A stretch of DNA of 64,000 bases from Brevibacillus humidisoli (GTDB taxonomy: Bacteria; Bacillota; Bacilli; Brevibacillales; Brevibacillaceae), in the NCBI RefSeq assembly GCF_020923435.1, contig NZ_CP087263.1, forward strand, positions 2,437,970 through 2,501,969, written 5' to 3'. The position numbers and the translations under genes are program-made. Position 1 is the stretch's first letter. Each line of letters starts with the position of its first letter. Below the pieces are notes generated by a model. It did not search any database. It was not told the origin of the DNA and saw only the letters and a program-made list of their open reading frames with translations. Shown one piece after another: positions 1-10,957 of this stretch.

Positions 1-476
1 CACTGGAGGAGTCAGATACATTTCGCTCTCTGTTTCTGACCAGCAGCCATTCTATCTGGATCGGGCTGTTGACCGGCACGATCTTTACGGCACTGATTCA
101 CAGCAGCTCGGCTACTACTGCGATCACGATGGGACTTATGGTCCATGACGTGATGTCGATCGAGACGGCGTTGGCTGTTGTGCTTGGGGCCAACATCGGA
201 ACCTGCTTTACGGCACTGCTGGCCAGCATTGGCACAAACACCGCCTCACGACAGGCAGCCTGGCTGCACACCCTGTTCAACGCAGCAGGCGCCCTGCTGT
301 TTCTGCCGTTTCTCTCTAGTCTGGCCAGTGCCGCCCAGTTTCTCACGTCCGATCCGGCGATGCAGATAGCCCATGCCCAGACCATCTTCAATCTGATCTG
401 TTCCCTGCTCGGACTGCCGTTTGCCGCGCAGATCGCCCGTTTTATCCAATGGTTGATTCCAGATCAAAAAAGATAA
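1..476 (+). CDS. Na+/phosphate symporter family protein, 3' part only
   Basis: The frame is open from base 3, so the gene begins before the window and only about 157 C-terminal residues are visible. They include the Ser-rich signature HSSSATTAI followed about 30 residues later by GANIGTCFTALLAS. Both are typical of the Na/Pi-cotransporter (NptA/YjbB, PF02690) family, in which paired Q/HSSSA repeats form the ion and phosphate path. The remaining hydrophobic segments fit an integral membrane protein. It likely imports or exports phosphate with sodium; the N-terminal repeat, and any PhoU-like tail, cannot be judged because the 5' end is missing and the protein stops shortly after the last membrane segment. 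It converges on lrgB with 27 bp between stops. Confidence 0.85.
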   Translation, partial: LEESDTFRSLFLTSSHSIWIGLLTGTIFTALIHSSSATTAITMGLMVHDVMSIETALAVVLGANIGTCFTALLASIGTNTASRQAAWLHTLFNAAGALLFLPFLSSLASAAQFLTSDPAMQIAHAQTIFNLICSLLGLPFAAQIARFIQWLIPDQKR

Positions 477-503
477 AAGGCGGAAAAGCCAATCGATTAT
501 CGA

Positions 504-1166
504 TCACTGAACAAACGGGATCATGTAGATAGACGTAATGATGCCGGTCAGGATCATCGCCAGGCCTGATGCAGCGGCCTGCGTCTGTGAGTCACGCAGC
601 AGACTTGCCGTGCCAATCGCGTGGGAACTAGTCCCAACAGCGATCCCGATCGCCCAATCATCGGTGATGCCGAACCGTCTCAGCAATGGCCGGGCAATAC
701 TGATCCCGAAAATGCCTGTCAAAGCCGTAAACAAACCAGCGAGAGAGGGAACTCCCCCGACCGCGGCGGTCAGTTCAATCGAAATCGGTGTGGTAACTGA
801 TTTGCTCAGCATGCTGCGAAGAAGCACATCATCTCCGCCAAGCGACCAGAACGTCATCCAGGTGACTGCGATGGACAGTCCTGCTCCTACCGCAATCCCT
901 GGCAGAATCCCTTTCCACAGGGCGATCAATTCCCTGAATTGCCTGGCCAAAGGAACTGCCAGGGCAACGGTCGCCGGTCCCAGCCAAATGGTGATCCACT
1001 CTCCTCCGGCAGCGTATGCTTCCCAATCATCGCTGATTACCCACCACAGCAGCCACACCCCGGCAGCAGCAAGTAAAAGCGGTTGTATCCACAGAACCTT
1101 TTGCGATATCTTTTGCGCAGCGGCATATGCCAGCAGGGTCACGATGATCGCGGTGAAACTAAGCAT
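504..1166 (-). CDS. lrgB: LrgB/CidB family membrane protein
   Basis: 220 residues, strongly hydrophobic with about six membrane segments, matching the LrgB (PF04172) family length of about 230. The family partners LrgA/CidA and is described as modulating murein hydrolase activity or exporting small molecules such as pyruvate or glycolate. The start is placed at ATG 1166 because GGAGGG lies six bases upstream; a longer frame from 1187 has no better ribosome site. The start overlaps the end of lrgA by 8 bp, so the two are translated from one message. The C-terminal part has the GIAVGTSSHAIGTA motif typical of LrgB. Confidence 0.9.
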   Translation of the reverse strand: MLSFTAIIVTLLAYAAAQKISQKVLWIQPLLLAAAGVWLLWWVISDDWEAYAAGGEWITIWLGPATVALAVPLARQFRELIALWKGILPGIAVGAGLSIAVTWMTFWSLGGDDVLLRSMLSKSVTTPISIELTAAVGGVPSLAGLFTALTGIFGISIARPLLRRFGITDDWAIGIAVGTSSHAIGTASLLRDSQTQAAASGLAMILTGIITSIYMIPFVQ

Positions 1167-1551
1167 TCCGTTCCCTCCTATGGCCATCGCCAGCCGTACC
1201 TGCCGTTCGCTCCTGAGCCTGATTTTTCTTCCAGGTCTGCATCATCAGTCCAACCGTCAGCATCACCAGCGGTGGCCCGGCTGCGAGTGCAGTCAGGATC
1301 GGCCACGGCTGCTGCATAATCACTCCAGCATATGAAACAACCCCGACGATGATAGGCACAAAAAAGAGCAACATATGCTTCAGCAAGAAAGCACTTGCCT
1401 GTTCCACCAAGCGAAAGGGAATCCAGCCAGCTATCAGTGAAAGGGCCAGCAGAAGCATCCCGATCAGACTGCCCGGCAACGGGATCTCCCCCCACCTGTT
1501 CAGCAGCGCGCCCACTCCGTAAAAACCGAGGATGATCAGCCACCCCCACAT
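1159..1551 (-). CDS. lrgA: LrgA/CidA family holin-like protein
   Basis: 130 residues with four hydrophobic segments and the family hallmark PLPGSLIGMLLL near residue 25-35. LrgA/CidA proteins are small membrane proteins that act with LrgB. The start is ATG 1551, preceded by GGGAGGGAGAG; the open frame extends to 1698 but that extension is Arg/Ser-rich and unlike the family. The charged C-terminal tail is ordinary for the family. lrgA-lrgB form a two-gene unit with its own promoter (1591-1620), separated from upstream deoC by a terminator. Confidence 0.9.
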   Translation of the reverse strand: MWGWLIILGFYGVGALLNRWGEIPLPGSLIGMLLLALSLIAGWIPFRLVEQASAFLLKHMLLFFVPIIVGVVSYAGVIMQQPWPILTALAAGPPLVMLTVGLMMQTWKKNQAQERTAGTAGDGHRRERNA

Positions 1552-1590
1552 ATCTCTCTCCCTCCCATATGAATCATCTCGTCTCTGGAC

Positions 1591-1620
1591 ATTGTAATCT
1601 AGACCTGTCTTGTTGGACAA
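1591..1620 (-). promoter_or_regulatory. Candidate sigma-A promoter of lrgAB
   Basis: On the minus strand TTGTCC (1615-1620) and TACAAT (1591-1596) are separated by 18 bases, about 40 bp upstream of the lrgA start. Consensus match only; no operator recognised. Confidence 0.45.
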
Positions 1621-1656
1621 TCTTTCTGCTGCTCGGAAGCGGTCCCCACGGGAAGT

Positions 1657-1688
1657 AAAAAGCGAACTTCCCAGTATTGGAAGTTCGC
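1657..1688 (-). terminator. Rho-independent terminator after deoC
   Basis: Perfect 10-bp stem GCGAACTTCC/GGAAGTTCGC (1662-1671 with 1679-1688), 7-base loop, followed on the minus strand by a run of T (1657-1661). It ends the long heat-shock/translation transcript downstream of deoC. Confidence 0.85.
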
Positions 1689-1713
1689 CTCCTGTCAATT
1701 AATCCATCAAGGA

Positions 1714-2379
1714 TTAATAACCGCTGCTCTCTGACGCTTCTCCTGTGACGATAGCGATGCCCGCACTGGCTCCAATGCGAGTCGCACCCGCTTCGATCAT
1801 CGCCAGGGCGGCTGCTCTGTCGCGTACACCGCCTGATGCTTTCACCCCGATGCCTGGGCCAACGGTCTTGCGCATCAAAGCGATATCTTCGACCGTTGCA
1901 CCACCGGGACCAAACCCGGTAGAGGTCTTGACAAAGTGGGCTCCCGCCTCTACACACAGCTTGCAGGCCGTGACTTTTTCCTCATCCGTGAGAAGTCCCG
2001 TTTCCAGGATCACCTTGACCAGTACGCCGGCAGCCGCTTCTACAACGGCAGCGATGTCGCGTCTCACCAACTCCAGGTCGCCCGACTTCAGCGCACCAAC
2101 GTTTAGCACCATGTCGACTTCGCCTGCTCCGCCTGATACCGCGTCACGGGTTTCTGCCGCTTTTGCCTCTGGTGTGGTCGCGCCGAGCGGAAAACCAATC
2201 ACCGTGCACACCTTTACCTCGGTTCCAGCCAAATGGCCGGCAGCACGTCTTACCCATGTCGGATTGACACAAACGGAAGCAAACTGATACTGCTTCGCTT
2301 CCTCGCACAGCCGGTCAATCATCTCAGCGGTCGCATCCGGCTTGAGCAGCGTATGATCGATATACTTGTTCAACTCCAT
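1714..2379 (-). CDS. deoC: Deoxyribose-phosphate aldolase
   Basis: 221 residues, full length for bacterial DeoC (PF01791 fold). It cleaves 2-deoxy-D-ribose 5-phosphate to glyceraldehyde 3-phosphate and acetaldehyde in deoxynucleoside salvage. The Schiff-base lysine lies in FVKTSTGFG (K151), the second active-site lysine in GVKASGG (K180), and the N-terminal IDHTLLKP motif is present. The ATG start has GGTGGAGGTG upstream, inside the end of the nudix gene, only 2 bp after its stop, so it is the last gene of the mtaB-nudix-deoC run. No pdp, deoD or deoR-type gene is adjacent. Confidence 0.97.
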   Translation of the reverse strand: MELNKYIDHTLLKPDATAEMIDRLCEEAKQYQFASVCVNPTWVRRAAGHLAGTEVKVCTVIGFPLGATTPEAKAAETRDAVSGGAGEVDMVLNVGALKSGDLELVRRDIAAVVEAAAGVLVKVILETGLLTDEEKVTACKLCVEAGAHFVKTSTGFGPGGATVEDIALMRKTVGPGIGVKASGGVRDRAAALAMIEAGATRIGASAGIAIVTGEASESSGY

Positions 2380-2381
2380 GC

Positions 2382-2810
2382 TTACACCTCCACCCCGAGT
2401 TGGCGCAGCGCCGTCTGCAGCACGCTGCTGTTGTTATCGTATCCCCTGCTTTGCTGTTGTTCCCAGGCTTCGAGCGGTTGAAACCAGCTCACTGCCGTGA
2501 TCTCTTCGATTTGCGCAGCCAAACGATCGGTCAACGCTTCCACCAGATAGTAGTGAACTTCCTTTTCTACCTGCTGACCCGTCTGTGGGTCTCTGTAGGT
2601 GTAAGAGACGATCTCCAGTTTTCTGACCAGTTTGCCGCGTACACTAGTCTCCTCTTCGATTTCACGCAGTGCTGTTTCCTCCAGGGTTTCCCCTGGTTCC
2701 TGCTTTCCTTTTGCCAAGGATATTTTGCCAAAGCGGTCCTCAATCATCAACAGCAGCAGTTGACCGTCCCGCCTGGTATAGACGACACCGCCGGCCGACA
2801 GCTGCTTCAT
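2382..2810 (-). CDS. NUDIX hydrolase
   Basis: 142 residues with a Nudix box at about residues 35-57 (G-x5-E-x7-RE-I-x-EE-x-S-V). All catalytic Glu/Arg positions are present, but the usual Gly of the 'EExGU' end is Ser. The family hydrolyses nucleoside diphosphates linked to another group (nucleotides, sugars, dinucleotide polyphosphates); the compact size and central position of the box resemble MutT/Ap4A-hydrolase types, but the substrate cannot be read from sequence. Its ATG overlaps the mtaB stop by 4 bp (ATGA), so it is translationally coupled to mtaB. Confidence 0.9.
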   Translation of the reverse strand: MKQLSAGGVVYTRRDGQLLLLMIEDRFGKISLAKGKQEPGETLEETALREIEEETSVRGKLVRKLEIVSYTYRDPQTGQQVEKEVHYYLVEALTDRLAAQIEEITAVSWFQPLEAWEQQQSRGYDNNSSVLQTALRQLGVEV

Positions 2811-4165
2811 ACGGCCGTTCCCTCAACCATCCGGCGAACGGGTTGTTCGGCCACTCCGAGCAGACTGCCTTGGCAATACTCGGATCCTGGCTGATCCAGG
2901 CGAACGCGACACACCTTGCCGATCAGTTCTTCGCTGCCCGGGAATACAAGGTTCAGGTAATTGTCGGAATAACCCATCATCAGGCCGCTGTTCGGATCTT
3001 CCTTGTACGGGCGTTCCGGAATCACTTCCAGCACCTGGCCGACAAAGCGTTGCGCATAAGAAAGGGTGAGCTGCTGATTCAATTCGATCAGCTTGGCTAC
3101 ACGTTCTCGTTTAACCTCTTCTTCTACCTGATCAGGCATGCGGGCCGCAGGGGTGCCGGTTCGCATAGAGTAAGGGAAGACGTGCAGTTCGGCAAATTGA
3201 GTCTCCTGAATAAAGCTGTAGCCGTTTTGAAACTGCTCTTCTGTTTCGCCGGGGAAGCCGACAATCACGTCCGTCGTAATCGCCACACCCGGCAACGCTT
3301 CGCGTACTTTCTCCATCCGTTCACGGAACTGGGCCGTCGTGTACTTGCGGCGCATCCGCTTCAGCACCTCATCATCGCCCGCCTGCAGCGGTACGTGCAG
3401 GTGACGGCACACCTTGTCTGACTGATCGATCACCTGGAGCACTTCGTCCGTAAGCTGACTAGCCTCGATCGAACTGATGCGAATCCGCTTCAGGCCATCT
3501 ACCTGATGCAGGTCAACCAGCAGTTTGGCCAGGTTGTAATCCTGCAGATCCTCGCCGTACCCTCCTGTATGAATACCGGTGAGTACGATCTCCAGGTAGC
3601 CGGCATCGACCAGTTTGCGTGCCTGTTCGATGACGCTCTCCGGCTGGCGGGAGCGCATCAGACCACGTGCCCAGGGAATAATGCAAAAGGTGCAGAAGTT
3701 GTTGCAGCCCTCCTGGATCTTGAGCGATGCACGCGTCCGGTCTGTAAACGAAGGAACATCCAATTCTTCAAACTGACGCGCTTTCATAATGTTGCCGACA
3801 GCGTTGATCGGCTGCCGTTCGACGCGAATCTGCTCTACATACTCAAGCAGCTTCTCCCGCCCCTGTGTCCCGACGATGATGTCGACACCAGGGATAGCGG
3901 CAATCTCGCCGGGAGAAGTCTGGGCGTAACAACCGGTGACGGCGACAATCGCCTCAGGATTGCGGCGGATCGCGCGGCGGATCACCTGGCGGCTTTTCTT
4001 GTCTCCAGTATTGGTCACCGTACAGGTGTTGATCACATAAACGTCTGCAGAATCGGCTTCAAAGTCGACCCGCTGATACCCATTGGTCTTAAACAACTGC
4101 CAGATGGCTTCGGTCTCATAACTGTTCACTTTACAGCCCAAAGTGTAGAAAGCAACAGTAGCCAT
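2807..4165 (-). CDS. mtaB: tRNA (t6A37) methylthiotransferase MtaB
   Basis: 452-residue methylthiotransferase that converts t6A37 to ms2t6A in tRNA. N-terminal UPF0004 cluster cysteines are seen at C11, C48 and C79; the radical SAM CxxxCxxC is C154-x3-C158-x2-C161; a C-terminal TRAM-like region follows. The start is ATG 4165 with AAAGGAGGGA six bases upstream; six codons of extra open frame (to 4183) would include the ribosome site itself. This is the conserved yqeV position downstream of rsmE, as in Bacillus. All three auxiliary-cluster cysteines are present, so it should be active. Confidence 0.96.
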   Translation of the reverse strand: MATVAFYTLGCKVNSYETEAIWQLFKTNGYQRVDFEADSADVYVINTCTVTNTGDKKSRQVIRRAIRRNPEAIVAVTGCYAQTSPGEIAAIPGVDIIVGTQGREKLLEYVEQIRVERQPINAVGNIMKARQFEELDVPSFTDRTRASLKIQEGCNNFCTFCIIPWARGLMRSRQPESVIEQARKLVDAGYLEIVLTGIHTGGYGEDLQDYNLAKLLVDLHQVDGLKRIRISSIEASQLTDEVLQVIDQSDKVCRHLHVPLQAGDDEVLKRMRRKYTTAQFRERMEKVREALPGVAITTDVIVGFPGETEEQFQNGYSFIQETQFAELHVFPYSMRTGTPAARMPDQVEEEVKRERVAKLIELNQQLTLSYAQRFVGQVLEVIPERPYKEDPNSGLMMGYSDNYLNLVFPGSEELIGKVCRVRLDQPGSEYCQGSLLGVAEQPVRRMVEGTAV

Positions 4166-4179
4166 TGCTCTCCCTCCTT

Positions 4180-4923
4180 TCATCGATTTGGACTTTCAAA
4201 ATGATAAGAAACGGCCGCCAGCACATACTGACTGGCCGTTTCGGTACGTAGGATTCTCGGACCCAACGAGACAGGCACAATGCCGGCCTGTTCAGCCTGG
4301 GCAACCTCCTCTGTCGTAAAACCGCCTTCCGGTCCGATCAGCACACAGAGGGAATCACCCTGTCTCAAACTGGCGAGGACCGTCTGAAGAGAAGTCGTGT
4401 TCTCCTGTTCATAGGCGATCACACAGGATGTATACCGGTTTGCCTGCTCCAGCAGTTCAGCAAAACCAACCGCAGGCATTACTTCCGGGACCCGTGTGCG
4501 ATGAGCCTGCTCGGCGGCTTCCTTGGCGATCTTCTGCCACCGTTCCCGTTTTTTTGCTTCTTTTTTCGGGTCCAGTTTGACGATCGTCCGCTCCGAGGAA
4601 AACGGCACAAGGGTTGTCATTCCCAACTCCGTCCCTTTTTGTACGATCCACTCCAGCTTGTCGCTTTTCGGCAGTCCCTGCGCTATGGTTACATGTATCG
4701 GCAACTCACGCTGCTCGTCCAGCATCTCCACGATCTCCGCTTGGACCTCCTGGGTGCCCAGATCGACGAGCCGGGCACGTGCACAGCGCCCCTCGCTGTC
4801 GCAAACGATCAATTGGTCTCCGGGCTTTCCGCGCATCACCTTGACGATGTGATGGACATCATCACCGGTAATCGTAATCCTGTTATCGAGCAGTTGGTGA
4901 GGTTTTACAAAATATCGCTGCAT
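4180..4923 (-). CDS. rsmE: 16S rRNA (uracil1498-N3)-methyltransferase
   Basis: 247-residue SPOUT-class methyltransferase that methylates U1498 of 16S rRNA. The trefoil-knot SAM-binding signatures LIGPEGGF and LGPRILRTETA are near the C terminus, and the N-terminal PUA-like domain carries DDVHHIVKVMR. The start is set at ATG 4923 (MQRYFV, as in homologues) with GAGG 9-10 bases upstream; an in-frame ATG at 4938 has no ribosome site. It sits 19 bp downstream of prmA, in conserved order. Confidence 0.95.
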   Translation of the reverse strand: MQRYFVKPHQLLDNRITITGDDVHHIVKVMRGKPGDQLIVCDSEGRCARARLVDLGTQEVQAEIVEMLDEQRELPIHVTIAQGLPKSDKLEWIVQKGTELGMTTLVPFSSERTIVKLDPKKEAKKRERWQKIAKEAAEQAHRTRVPEVMPAVGFAELLEQANRYTSCVIAYEQENTTSLQTVLASLRQGDSLCVLIGPEGGFTTEEVAQAEQAGIVPVSLGPRILRTETASQYVLAAVSYHFESPNR

Positions 4924-4942
4924 AGTGGGCAACCTCATTATT

Positions 4943-5881
4943 TTATCGTTTTTTCGCTATGATTGCTACCCAATCGTCGATGTAAGATGTTTCTACGACT
5001 TCCAGGTTTGATCTGACCAGGGCCTGTTTGACGTCAGCTTCCCGGGCCATAATGATCCCTGAGGCGATCAACAGGCCGCCCTCCACCAGCACGCGGGCAA
5101 TATCGTCGGTAAAACGGATAATCACCTCAGCCAAGATGTTGGCCACAACCAGTTCGACTGGTCCTTCCATGTTGTCCAGCAAATTGTTCTGCTTAACCGT
5201 TATCTTTCCGCTTTCCTTGTTCACCTTGATGTTGGTTTGGGCGGAGCGGACAGCCACCTCATCCAGGTCAAGAGCCAAAATCTCGGATGCCCCCAGTTTA
5301 GCCGCCGCTATACTGAGAATACCGGTACCGGTTCCCACGTCATAGACCCGATCGCCAGACTGAATGTATTTCTCTAGAGCCCGGATGCAGAGCACCGTCG
5401 TCGGATGAGTCCCGGTCCCAAAAGCCATGCCCGGATCCATCTCGATGACGATCTCGTCAGCACGCTTCGGTTGGTAGTCCTCCCAGACTGGCGTGATCGT
5501 GATTCGTTCCGAGACTGACACCGGTTTGTAGTACTTTTTCCAAGCGGAAGCCCACTCATCTTCGCGTACTTCCGTCAGTGTGATTGTCCCTTTGCCAAGA
5601 TCAAGTCCATGCAAGAGCAGTTGATTCAACTGCGTCTTGATCTCCTCAACCGTCTCACCGAGATAGCTCGTGACGGGCAGATAAGCCTTGACGTAGACGC
5701 CTTCGGTGGGAAAATCGTCGGGGGACAGCTGATAGATCTCGCCAAACGGCGTATCCCATTCGCGGTGGAGCACCTCCGGATCCTCGATAACCACCCCGTT
5801 GGCTCCTGCTTCATGCAAAATATTGGATACCGCCTCCACGGCCTCAGCCGTCGTATGAACCGTGATTTCTGACCAGATCAT
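4943..5881 (-). CDS. prmA: Ribosomal protein L11 methyltransferase
   Basis: 312 residues, normal for PrmA. It trimethylates ribosomal protein L11. The N-terminal L11-recognition domain (about residues 1-90) is followed by a class I SAM-dependent domain with DPGMAFGTGTHPTT and the SAM-binding VYDVGTGTGILSIAAAKLG. It lies 44 bp downstream of dnaJ with no terminator between, so it is part of the dnaK transcript, as in Bacillus (yqeT). Confidence 0.96.
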   Translation of the reverse strand: MIWSEITVHTTAEAVEAVSNILHEAGANGVVIEDPEVLHREWDTPFGEIYQLSPDDFPTEGVYVKAYLPVTSYLGETVEEIKTQLNQLLLHGLDLGKGTITLTEVREDEWASAWKKYYKPVSVSERITITPVWEDYQPKRADEIVIEMDPGMAFGTGTHPTTVLCIRALEKYIQSGDRVYDVGTGTGILSIAAAKLGASEILALDLDEVAVRSAQTNIKVNKESGKITVKQNNLLDNMEGPVELVVANILAEVIIRFTDDIARVLVEGGLLIASGIIMAREADVKQALVRSNLEVVETSYIDDWVAIIAKKR

Positions 5882-5925
5882 GATCCGCCCACTCCCATCT
5901 TCCTCAGGCTTGTTTAAAATTCCTG

Positions 5926-7044
5926 TTATTCGCCCCGAAACGCCCGCTTCATCTTGTCGAAAAAGCCTTCATCCGACGTGGGAACTTCTTGAGGTGTTTC
6001 CCCGTCCATCCCGGCAAACTCACGCAGCAGTTCTTTTTGTCGTTCCGTCAGTTTCTTCGGTGTGATCACCCGGACCCTGACATGCTGGTCCCCTCTGCCA
6101 TTTCCGCGCAAAAACGGCACTCCTTTGCCCCGCAGGCGGAAATACGTCTCTGTTTGCGTACCCGCCGGAATCTTTAACTTAACCCGTCCGTCCACGGTTG
6201 GCACCTCGATCTCGTCTCCCAGCACAGCCTGCGCAAAATGAATCGGCACCTGACAGTAGATGTCATTTCCTTCCCGCTCGAAAAACTCGTGCGGTTTTAC
6301 GTGCAAGACAACGTACAAATCGCCTGGAGGCCCTCCGTTGACACCTGACTCGCCTTCACCGGAGACGCGCAGTTGGGCACCGTCGTCCACACCGGCGGGA
6401 ATGTTCAGATGGATCTTGCGGCGTACTTTCACACGACCGTGACCGCGGCATTCCGGACACTTTTCCTTCACCATCTTGCCTTTACCGCCGCAGGTGTGAC
6501 AAACACGCCGATTGACGATCCGCCCAAACGGTGTATTGGCGACCACTTCTTCCTGACCGCTTCCGCCACAGGTACGGCAGGTTTCCACTTTTGTCCCCGG
6601 TTTGGCACCCGAACCATGGCAGGTGCCGCACTCCACTTCTTTCGGGATTTCAATGTCGGTCTCCTTGCCAAACACCGCATCGGTAAACTCGATCCGCATG
6701 CTGTACTGCAGATCAGCCCCTTTGCGTGGCGCATTGGGATTGCTACGACGTCCACCGCCAAAAAACATGTCAAAGATATCGCCAAAACCGCCCATGCCGG
6801 ACGCGTCAAACCCGCCAAAGCCCTGATTGGGGTCCTGATGGCCATAGCGGTCGTACTGCGCCTTTTTCTGCGGATCGGAGAGAACGTCGTACGCTTCCTT
6901 TACTTCTTTAAACTTCTCGGCAGCGTCTGGCTCCTTGTTTACATCGGGGTGGTACTGGCGAGCCAACTTGCGGTACGCCTTTTTAATATCCTCTGTGTTG
7001 GCGTCCTGGCCAACGCCAAGCACCTCATAGTAGTCCCGCTTCAT
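5926..7044 (-). CDS. dnaJ: Chaperone DnaJ (Hsp40)
   Basis: 372 residues. J domain with the HPD motif at 32-34, Gly/Phe-rich linker (about 70-105), four CxxCxGxG zinc-binding repeats ([32 protein letters not shown]), then two client-binding beta domains. It stimulates the DnaK ATPase and delivers unfolded clients. The start is ATG 7044 ([10 protein letters not shown]) by family comparison; the open frame extends to 7077 without a ribosome site. It lies 219 bp from dnaK, across a region with a terminator-like hairpin (see 7212-7247). Confidence 0.98.
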   Translation of the reverse strand: MKRDYYEVLGVGQDANTEDIKKAYRKLARQYHPDVNKEPDAAEKFKEVKEAYDVLSDPQKKAQYDRYGHQDPNQGFGGFDASGMGGFGDIFDMFFGGGRRSNPNAPRKGADLQYSMRIEFTDAVFGKETDIEIPKEVECGTCHGSGAKPGTKVETCRTCGGSGQEEVVANTPFGRIVNRRVCHTCGGKGKMVKEKCPECRGHGRVKVRRKIHLNIPAGVDDGAQLRVSGEGESGVNGGPPGDLYVVLHVKPHEFFEREGNDIYCQVPIHFAQAVLGDEIEVPTVDGRVKLKIPAGTQTETYFRLRGKGVPFLRGNGRGDQHVRVRVITPKKLTERQKELLREFAGMDGETPQEVPTSDEGFFDKMKRAFRGE

Positions 7045-7181
7045 TCCTACAATCACTCCCGTATCCCAAACAGTCAAAGTTAACTATAGCACGCTGTCGC
7101 CAAAGCTTCAACGAGACCTTGTCTCGCCGGCAGCGCCGACACAAAACAACGGTCTGGAATCTGCAAGATTCCCCTTCATGT

Positions 7182-7203
7182 TGGTCGGTTCTTTCGCCGA
7201 CCA
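7182..7203. repeat. Small inverted repeat between dnaK and dnaJ
   Basis: 7-bp stem TGGTCGG/CCGACCA around an 8-base loop, in the 219-bp dnaK-dnaJ spacer. No T-run follows, so it is more likely an mRNA processing or stability element than a terminator. Confidence 0.5.
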
Positions 7204-7211
7204 TTTCTCGT

Positions 7212-7247
7212 AAAAAAAGTCAAAGTCACAAAACCTGACTTTGACTT
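7212..7247 (-). terminator. Terminator or attenuator directly after dnaK
   Basis: 12-bp perfect stem (7217-7228 with 7236-7247), 7-base loop, followed on the minus strand by seven T (complement of 7212-7218). It separates hrcA-grpE-dnaK from dnaJ-prmA-rsmE-mtaB and would make downstream genes less abundant than dnaK. Confidence 0.85.
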
Positions 7248-7263
7248 CTCACACCGCGTTTGC

Positions 7264-9105
<1,842 letters not shown>

Positions 9106-9141
9106 TCAATTCCTCCTTCAATCTTCTCGGTTTCGCTTTGA

Positions 9142-9735
9142 TTATCTGTTCACTTTGACCATCGCCGGGCGCAGTACCCGGTCTTTAAACTGGTAGCCTT
9201 TTTGCAGTTCCTCGACGACAACGCCAGACTCGAGGCTGCTGTCTTCTACCTGCATCACCGCCTGGTGTACATTGGGGTCAAATGGCTTGCCCTGCGCTTC
9301 GATCGGTGCAAGCCCCTCCTGTTCAAAGACCTGTTGGATCTGGCGGTACACCATCTGTACGCCTTGCAGAAGCGAATCGACAGTCAGCGTCTCCGTATCT
9401 GCTTCCAGCGCACGTTCAAAGTTGTCAAGAGCCGGGAGCATCGCTTCAATCACTTTTTGTGACGCGTACTTTGCCAGATCCTCCTGCTCCTTGCGGAAGC
9501 GGCGGCGCATGTTCTCCATATCGGCAAGGGCCCGCAGCATGCGGCTCTCATACTCTTCAGCAAGGGCTTTGTAATCAGTTGCCTGATCGGGCTCCTGCCC
9601 GGATGCCCCTTCTCCACGCTCGCTGCCTGCCTGCTCACCTGCAACCCGCTGCTCGCCCGCAGACTGTTCCTCGGCAGCAGCTTCCGCTTCCTTATTCTCG
9701 TCCCGTTCCTCTACAACTGGCTTTTCTTCACTCAA
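9142..9735 (-). CDS. grpE: Nucleotide exchange factor GrpE
   Basis: 197 residues. Long acidic, Glu/Ala-rich N-terminal region (1-65), helical dimerisation region, and the C-terminal beta domain with the family signature VVEELQKGYQFKDRVLRPAMV. It releases ADP from DnaK. The start codon is TTG at 9735, preceded by AGGAGGG at a 6-base spacing; no in-frame ATG gives a complete protein. The N-terminal extension is more acidic and longer than in E. coli but usual for Bacillales. Confidence 0.97.
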   Translation of the reverse strand: MSEEKPVVEERDENKEAEAAAEEQSAGEQRVAGEQAGSERGEGASGQEPDQATDYKALAEEYESRMLRALADMENMRRRFRKEQEDLAKYASQKVIEAMLPALDNFERALEADTETLTVDSLLQGVQMVYRQIQQVFEQEGLAPIEAQGKPFDPNVHQAVMQVEDSSLESGVVVEELQKGYQFKDRVLRPAMVKVNR

Positions 9736-9800
9736 TGATAACCCTCCTAAATCCCGCGGTCTCTCTTCTATGTAAGCGGACCGAAACGTCCGCTGTACAA

Positions 9801-10832
9801 CTATCTTCCTTCAAACCTGTCTGTTAGTATGCGCGACAATCCGATTGCCAGGTAGTCGAGCACCGCGATCACTTTTGCGTACTCCAAACGCGTCGGTCCA
9901 AGAATGCCAACCGTACCAACCGGCTTTCCGTCGAGGTAGTAGGAAGTGGTCACAATGCTGCAGTTTTTCATGACATCCATACTGTTCTCCTGACCGATGC
10001 GGATCATCAGTCCGGTCTCTTGCGTGTTGAACAACTGCATCAGTTGATCGTTCTGCTCAAGCAGCTCGAATAAATCCCTCACCTTTTCGACGTCCCGGAA
10101 TTCGGGCTGGTTGATGATCTTGGCCCGTCCGTGCAGGAAGATGCGGTCCGCGCTTTCACTTTTAAACGCATTTTCAATCGTAACCAACATCTCTTCGTAC
10201 GGCTCGACATGGCGGCGCATCTCGGATGCAACCTCCCGGTACAGGCGCTGACGCAGCTGCCAAAGCGGGACATCCTGCAGTTTGCTGTTCAGGATGTTGA
10301 CCAGTTTTTCAATCTCGGCAGCGGGTATGCCAGCCGGCAGATCGAGCAGTGTGTTTTCTACGCGTCCGGTATGGGTAACGATGATCGCCACCGCCTGCTG
10401 ATCGTTAAGCGGAACGATCTGGATATGCTTGAGCCGGTGTTCAAAAATCTCCGGCCCCAACACAATCGAAGTGTAGTTCGTCACTTGGGAGAGGATGGAA
10501 GCTGTATGCTCGATGACCTGTTCCACGTGCGTAATGCGATCGGCAAAGAGCTGCTTCAGGTTGACCAGCTCTTCTTCGCTCAAATGCTGCGGTTTTACCA
10601 GGTTGTCGACATAAAACCGATACCCTTTCGTAGAAGGGACGCGTCCCGCAGAGGTGTGCGGCTGCTCCAGATAGCCCAGTTCCTCCAGATCAGCCATCTC
10701 GTTGCGGATCGTAGCGGAACTGATCCCAAGGCCTTCGCGCTTGGAAATCGTCCGGGAACCAACTGGTTCAGCGGAACGAATGTAGTTGTCCACAATCGCA
10801 TTCAAGATAAATCTCTGACGGTCTGACAGCAT
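9801..10832 (-). CDS. hrcA: Heat-inducible transcription repressor HrcA
   Basis: 343 residues, normal family length. N-terminal winged helix (MLSDRQRFILNAIVDNYI..., SSATIRNEMADLEELGYL) that binds CIRCE, then the effector domain. It represses the dnaK and groE operons and is reactivated by GroEL. First gene of the heat-shock operon, with CIRCE 18 bp upstream of its ATG, so it is autoregulated. Confidence 0.98.
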   Translation of the reverse strand: MLSDRQRFILNAIVDNYIRSAEPVGSRTISKREGLGISSATIRNEMADLEELGYLEQPHTSAGRVPSTKGYRFYVDNLVKPQHLSEEELVNLKQLFADRITHVEQVIEHTASILSQVTNYTSIVLGPEIFEHRLKHIQIVPLNDQQAVAIIVTHTGRVENTLLDLPAGIPAAEIEKLVNILNSKLQDVPLWQLRQRLYREVASEMRRHVEPYEEMLVTIENAFKSESADRIFLHGRAKIINQPEFRDVEKVRDLFELLEQNDQLMQLFNTQETGLMIRIGQENSMDVMKNCSIVTTSYYLDGKPVGTVGILGPTRLEYAKVIAVLDYLAIGLSRILTDRFEGR

Positions 10833-10849
10833 GTTCTACGCCCCCTTTG

Positions 10850-10876
10850 TTAGCACTCAAAGTTAACGAGTGCTAA
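10850..10876 (-). promoter_or_regulatory. CIRCE operator (HrcA binding site)
   Basis: Perfect match to the CIRCE consensus TTAGCACTC-N9-GAGTGCTAA, located between the candidate promoter and the hrcA start. Confidence 0.99.
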
Positions 10877-10887
10877 AACATACTATT

Positions 10888-10916
10888 AAGGTATCAAGTG
10901 ACAGCATATTTGTCAA
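10888..10916 (-). promoter_or_regulatory. Candidate sigma-A promoter of the hrcA operon
   Basis: Minus-strand TTGACA (10911-10916) is a perfect -35; 17 bases later TACCTT (10888-10893) is a weak -10. The position immediately upstream of CIRCE is as expected for dnaK operons. Confidence 0.6.
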
Positions 10917-10957
10917 CTTCCGGGAAAGTACATTTCCATGGTTTGCGTCTCTGTCTG

